Shown here: piece by piece, positions 61,075 to 64,000 of the stretch
Numbering within the stretch: position 1 is the stretch's first letter
How the letters are laid out: each line of letters opens with the position of its first letter
DNA from: Paenibacillus roseus
GTDB taxonomy: Bacteria; Bacillota; Bacilli; Paenibacillales; Paenibacillaceae
Reading direction: 5' to 3'
Length of the DNA stretch: 64,000 nt
NCBI RefSeq assembly: GCF_016424485.1
Contig: NZ_JAELUP010000037.1
Location: 1-64,000, forward strand
Notes under the pieces: generated by a model
Seen by the model: the letters and a program-made list of their open reading frames with translations, nothing else
The model's database searches: none
What the model was told of the DNA's origin: nothing
Made by a program: the position numbers and the translations under genes

Positions 61075-61320
61075 CTATATATTGAACGGAACCTCTTGGT
61101 AGCCTTCTTCCCGCCGGGTAAAGATTCCTCTGATTTCGACCTTCTCACTTACAATAACAGACTTTACAGTCTCCAGCCCATCGTCGGGAAATTCTATAGA
61201 AAGCGCGCAGCCCGCTGTTATTTCTTTTGGTGTGGGACATATATCGATATCAATGTCCGCATACTCCAGCAGCATCTCTGCTCTAAGCGCTTGCTGCGTC
61301 GAATCAAATGCAATCAGCAT
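61075..61320 (-). CDS. DUF3343 protein
   Basis: 81 residues from ATG 61318-61320, backed by GGGGGAGAGG just upstream; the longer frame is not needed. LIAFDSTQQALRAEMLLEYA, DIDICPTPKEITAGCALSIE and FTRREEGYQEVPFNI follow the DUF3343 pattern, a ferredoxin-like small domain with a conserved cysteine (AGCALSI). Such proteins are sometimes linked to sulfur or selenium metabolism; with a cysteine-desulfurase-like gene 1.3 kb away the link is possible but unproven. Confidence 0.85.
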   Translation of the reverse strand: MLIAFDSTQQALRAEMLLEYADIDIDICPTPKEITAGCALSIEFPDDGLETVKSVIVSEKVEIRGIFTRREEGYQEVPFNI

Positions 61321-61427
61321 GACCTCTCCCCCTGTCTCCCATGCATCTTCAATTTCCGTCGTGAGAGTATAAAACACCCTTTTTGTCCATATACTATTAC
61401 TATTACTTTTAGCCGCGGAGGGATACT

Positions 61428-62015
61428 ATGAAACTCGCATCCTCTCAAGCTTCACCTTTTAAAATAGCCTCATCTGAACCAAACGTCAATGGTCATCTGA
61501 TGAAGCGTATCCGTTTGCTCCTCAAGTCTGTAACTGCCGGCCAACGTATTGCTGTCGTGTGCATTGGAACCGACCGCTCTACAGGTGATGCCCTTGGTCC
61601 GCTTGTAGGCACTGCACTTACGCGCCATCCGAATAAACCCTTCGATGTTTATGGTACGCTGGAATCTCCAGTCCATGCCATGAATTTGGAGGAAACGATG
61701 GCCGCAATCAAAGCCACACCTGATCCGCCTTTTATTATTGGCATTGATGCATGTCTCGGTCAGGTAGCCAGTGTAGGAAGCATTCAGGTAGGTGAAGGAC
61801 CTGTTCGACCTGGAGCCGGAGTGAATAAACAACTTCCCCCTGTCGGTGATATGCATATTACAGGAATCGTGAACGTTGGCGGCTTTATGGAGTATTTTGT
61901 CCTGCAAAATACCCGGTTGCATCTTGTCATGCAATTGTCCGAAATTATTTCCTTCAGCCTGTTTCATGCCATCCTCTCCGAGAGCACAAGCAGCCTTTCC
62001 GCACTCGACGGATAA
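61428..62015 (+). CDS. yyaC: YyaC-type spore protein (GPR-like peptidase fold)
   Basis: 195 residues. AVVCIGTDRSTGDALGPLVG, YGTLESPVHAMNLEETMAAI, PFIIGIDACLGQVASVGSIQ and VGDMHITGIVNVGGFMEYFV are the YyaC/HybD-like hallmarks. In Bacillus the gene is sporulation-expressed. It supports a spore-forming host. The only plus-strand gene of this block. Confidence 0.93.
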   Translation: MKLASSQASPFKIASSEPNVNGHLMKRIRLLLKSVTAGQRIAVVCIGTDRSTGDALGPLVGTALTRHPNKPFDVYGTLESPVHAMNLEETMAAIKATPDPPFIIGIDACLGQVASVGSIQVGEGPVRPGAGVNKQLPPVGDMHITGIVNVGGFMEYFVLQNTRLHLVMQLSEIISFSLFHAILSESTSSLSALDG

Positions 62016-62080
62016 GGCCGCATATCAAATCTTATTTGCCTGTTGCTTCAGACAACAAGTCTGTGCCTGGGTCTTGACGA

Positions 62081-62578
62081 TTAACCTTGCTGCAATGCCA
62101 AACCTACAGCCTTCCTCTCTTCAGGCGAAAGCGGGTAGGCTGATTCCCCCTGTTTGAGCGGCTTCGCATACACATAAGTTTCATCCCTTCCGTGAATGCC
62201 GCTAATGATGACACCATCCTGCTTGTCATTCATAATAGCGAGCGAGAAGCTTAAGTCGCTGCCCTGGTCCGAGAATGCGTTATACCGATGTATTCCGACT
62301 CTCCCCTTAACCTGGGCCAATGATTCCTTCATAAGCTGCAATTGCTCAACCTGCAATTGCAGCTTGTTTTGCTGCAACTGATCATTATGCTGCAACTGCT
62401 CGATCAACTGTTCCAGATTATCGATCCCTGTGTCCGCCATCATTTTCTTATAACGCCTGCGCATTTTTCCAAACCGGATACTGAGCACCATCAGCCACAC
62501 AAACAACAAAAGCATGAACGCCCCTGCTGCTGCGACAACCCAAGCCTCAACTGAGATAGATGTTGATACTTCTGACAT
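62081..62578 (-). CDS. DUF4446 membrane-anchored protein
   Basis: 165 residues. One N-terminal helix (WVVAAAGAFMLLLFVWLMVL), a coiled-coil rich in Q and L (NLEQLIEQLQHNDQLQQNKL, QLQVEQLQLMKESLAQV) and the domain KGRVGIHRYNAFSDQGSDLS, FSLAIMNDKQDGVIISGIHG, RDETYVYAKPLKQGESAYPL that defines DUF4446. Usually close to parB/yyaC in Bacillales. Function unknown. Confidence 0.9.
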   Translation of the reverse strand: MSEVSTSISVEAWVVAAAGAFMLLLFVWLMVLSIRFGKMRRRYKKMMADTGIDNLEQLIEQLQHNDQLQQNKLQLQVEQLQLMKESLAQVKGRVGIHRYNAFSDQGSDLSFSLAIMNDKQDGVIISGIHGRDETYVYAKPLKQGESAYPLSPEERKAVGLALQQG

Positions 62579-62649
62579 TCTCGCTTTGCTCCCCCTACAA
62601 ATTCATTTCAGCCTGATTTCGCCTCGTTCTTTCCACTCTGTACTTTTCC

Positions 62650-63822
62650 CTACCGATACTGGTTGACAATTTTCTTCACTGCTGCCGCGAACGCCTCCAC
62701 CTCATCATTCGTCGTAAAGCAGCCCACACTTGCTCTCACTGCGCCTGTGCCCTGTGTTCCGGCTTGAATATGGGCCAGCGGCGTACAGTGATATCCCGTG
62801 CGCACGGCAATATTATAATGCTGATCCAGAATAAAACCCATCTCTGAGGAGTCCACCCCCTCAACGACGAAAGCCACAATTCCAGTCCGTGGTTCCCCCA
62901 AGTCTGGTCCAAGCAGCTTAAGGCCGGAAATCGGCTGCAGTTTCTCCATCAATTGCTGTGTCAATGTCCATTCCTTAGTATGGATGTTTTGAACCGTCTC
63001 ATTCAGCACATATTCCACACCTGCCTGAAGTCCAGCAAGCCCCGCGGTGTTCTGCGTTCCGGATTCATATCGGTCCGGCCGTACAAGCGGCTGCTCGATC
63101 GCTTCTGATTGACTCCCTGTCCCGCCGTGGATAAAAGGCTCAAGCTCCAGGTCAGGATGAATGTAAAGACCACCCGTCCCCTGAGGCCCTAGAAGCCCTT
63201 TGTGCCCGGGGAAAGCCAGCATGTCTATTCCAAGCAGTCCCACGTCTATATCAACCACTCCAGCGCTCTGAGCGGCATCTACAAGCAGTTTCACGCCATG
63301 CTTTCTGGCTATTTCCCCGACCTCTGCAACGGGCAGTATGCTGCCCAGCAGATTCGAACTATGATTCATCACGATTAATGTCGTTGAAGAGATGATTGCA
63401 GCTTCCACCTGTTTGGGGTCAAGCCGCCCGGCAGCATCCGTTTCTACATAGCTGACTTGAATACCGGCTGTTCTTTTCAGATACTCCAGCGGACGTCGGA
63501 CAGAATTATGTTCCACAGATGTTGCAATGACATGATCGCCCGGTTTCAAAAAACCTTTGATCGCTTGGTTTAAGGCCCCTGTTGTGTTGAGGGCAAAAGA
63601 TATATCATTTGGATTTCCGATATGGAATAGCTTCGCCATTTTTTTTCGTGTATTGAACAATATCCGGCTCGCCCTGACCGCCATCGCATGACTACCCCGC
63701 CCCGGGTTGGCTGCGTCATATAGAAGTGCATGCTGTACTGCCTCAATAACTTGCGGGGGTTTGGGCCACGACGTAGCCGCATGATCCAGGTAAATCACTT
63801 TATTCTCCTGTTGTCTATCCAT
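62650..63822 (-). CDS. Cysteine-desulfurase-like class V aminotransferase
   Basis: 390 residues from ATG 63820-63822 (GGAGGTG about 10 bases upstream; a longer frame exists). PLP enzyme: VIYLDHAATSWPKPPQVIEA, SFALNTTGALNQAIKGFL, EHNSVRRPLEYL, HSSNLLGSILPVAEVGEIAR, LLVDAAQSAGVVDIDV and the PLP lysine in AFPGHKGLLGPQGTGGLYI. The active-site cysteine region is RTGYHCTPLAH. It belongs to the TIGR01977-like branch near selenocysteine lyases; it takes sulfur (or selenium) from cysteine. It is not next to isc/suf genes. Confidence 0.9.
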   Translation of the reverse strand: MDRQQENKVIYLDHAATSWPKPPQVIEAVQHALLYDAANPGRGSHAMAVRASRILFNTRKKMAKLFHIGNPNDISFALNTTGALNQAIKGFLKPGDHVIATSVEHNSVRRPLEYLKRTAGIQVSYVETDAAGRLDPKQVEAAIISSTTLIVMNHSSNLLGSILPVAEVGEIARKHGVKLLVDAAQSAGVVDIDVGLLGIDMLAFPGHKGLLGPQGTGGLYIHPDLELEPFIHGGTGSQSEAIEQPLVRPDRYESGTQNTAGLAGLQAGVEYVLNETVQNIHTKEWTLTQQLMEKLQPISGLKLLGPDLGEPRTGIVAFVVEGVDSSEMGFILDQHYNIAVRTGYHCTPLAHIQAGTQGTGAVRASVGCFTTNDEVEAFAAAVKKIVNQYR

Positions 63823-64000
63823 CTCTACCCTACACCTCCGTAAACCTTCGTCCCTCTTATTCTTCACACACTCTCCGGGCTATAACCAAACGCAAGCGGC
63901 CACACTTAGAAACCAATGTGTCGTCTCACCCTCAAAAAAATAAGCACACCTTGGCTTGTCCCCTATCGAGAAGTTCAGCACATGGCATGCTATTACGCAG

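Overview
The window looks like the origin-proximal part of a Paenibacillus-type chromosome (Firmicutes, Bacillales, spore former). The evidence is the conserved run on the minus strand: rpsF-ssb-rpsR, gdpP-rplI-dnaB, purA, walR-walK-walH-walI-walJ-htrA and rlmH, together with the sporulation-associated yyaC, DUF951, DUF3343 and DUF4446 genes. Species assignment is not possible from the sequence alone.

Layout. (1) 1-19,240 is an accessory zone immediately downstream of rlmH. It holds a B-repeat surface protein, an IS256-type remnant, a LexA-box-controlled HD phosphohydrolase/YwgA-like pair, an Ldh-like dehydrogenase, gene debris, an anchored protein of unknown function, an LLM monooxygenase, an FAD oxidoreductase, a GC-rich membrane protein, a copper-amine-oxidase-N-domain protein, a truncated transposase, an MltR-like protein, an unknown protein and a defence-type reverse transcriptase. 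(2) 19,245-22,278: rlmH, and a GntR regulator with a DUF5808/DUF1648-type membrane protein. (3) 22,556-30,907: a sugar-type ABC importer followed by a second binding-protein paralogue, a LytS-type histidine kinase and an AraC-type response regulator. (4) 31,548-33,924: carboxynorspermidine dehydrogenase and decarboxylase. (5) 34,018-41,916: small genes, htrA and the Wal operon. (6) 42,185-54,564: M23 metallopeptidase, purA, dnaB, rplI, gdpP, DUF2232, CBS and LCP proteins, rpsR-ssb-rpsF. (7) 54,713-58,822: Fur-regulated efeO-efeB-efeU iron uptake. (8) 58,870-63,822: HicB remnant, tRNA-Ser(CGA), DUF951-MscS-DUF3343, yyaC, DUF4446, a cysteine-desulfurase-like enzyme.

The most striking observation is that the last codons of rlmH (encoding ..EPYHK-stop) recur, intact or decayed, at six further places in 15 kb downstream (about 4.57, 9.95, 11.60, 12.84, 16.20 and 17.22 kb), all in the same orientation. 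Five of the six are bounded by short inverted repeats or carry longer rlmH-like DNA. In staphylococci this exact part of rlmH (orfX) is the attB of SCC elements inserted by Ccr serine recombinases. The copies here cut the accessory zone into modules, several containing a single gene (RT; unknown protein; FAD oxidoreductase; GC-rich membrane protein). This looks like a stacked array of small rlmH-targeting cassettes. No recombinase gene is visible in the window, so the machinery must lie further left, elsewhere, or be lost.

Core genes are compact, with many 1-4 base overlaps (walR/K/H, gdpP/rplI, kinase/regulator). The accessory zone has long gaps, remnants and mixed base composition.
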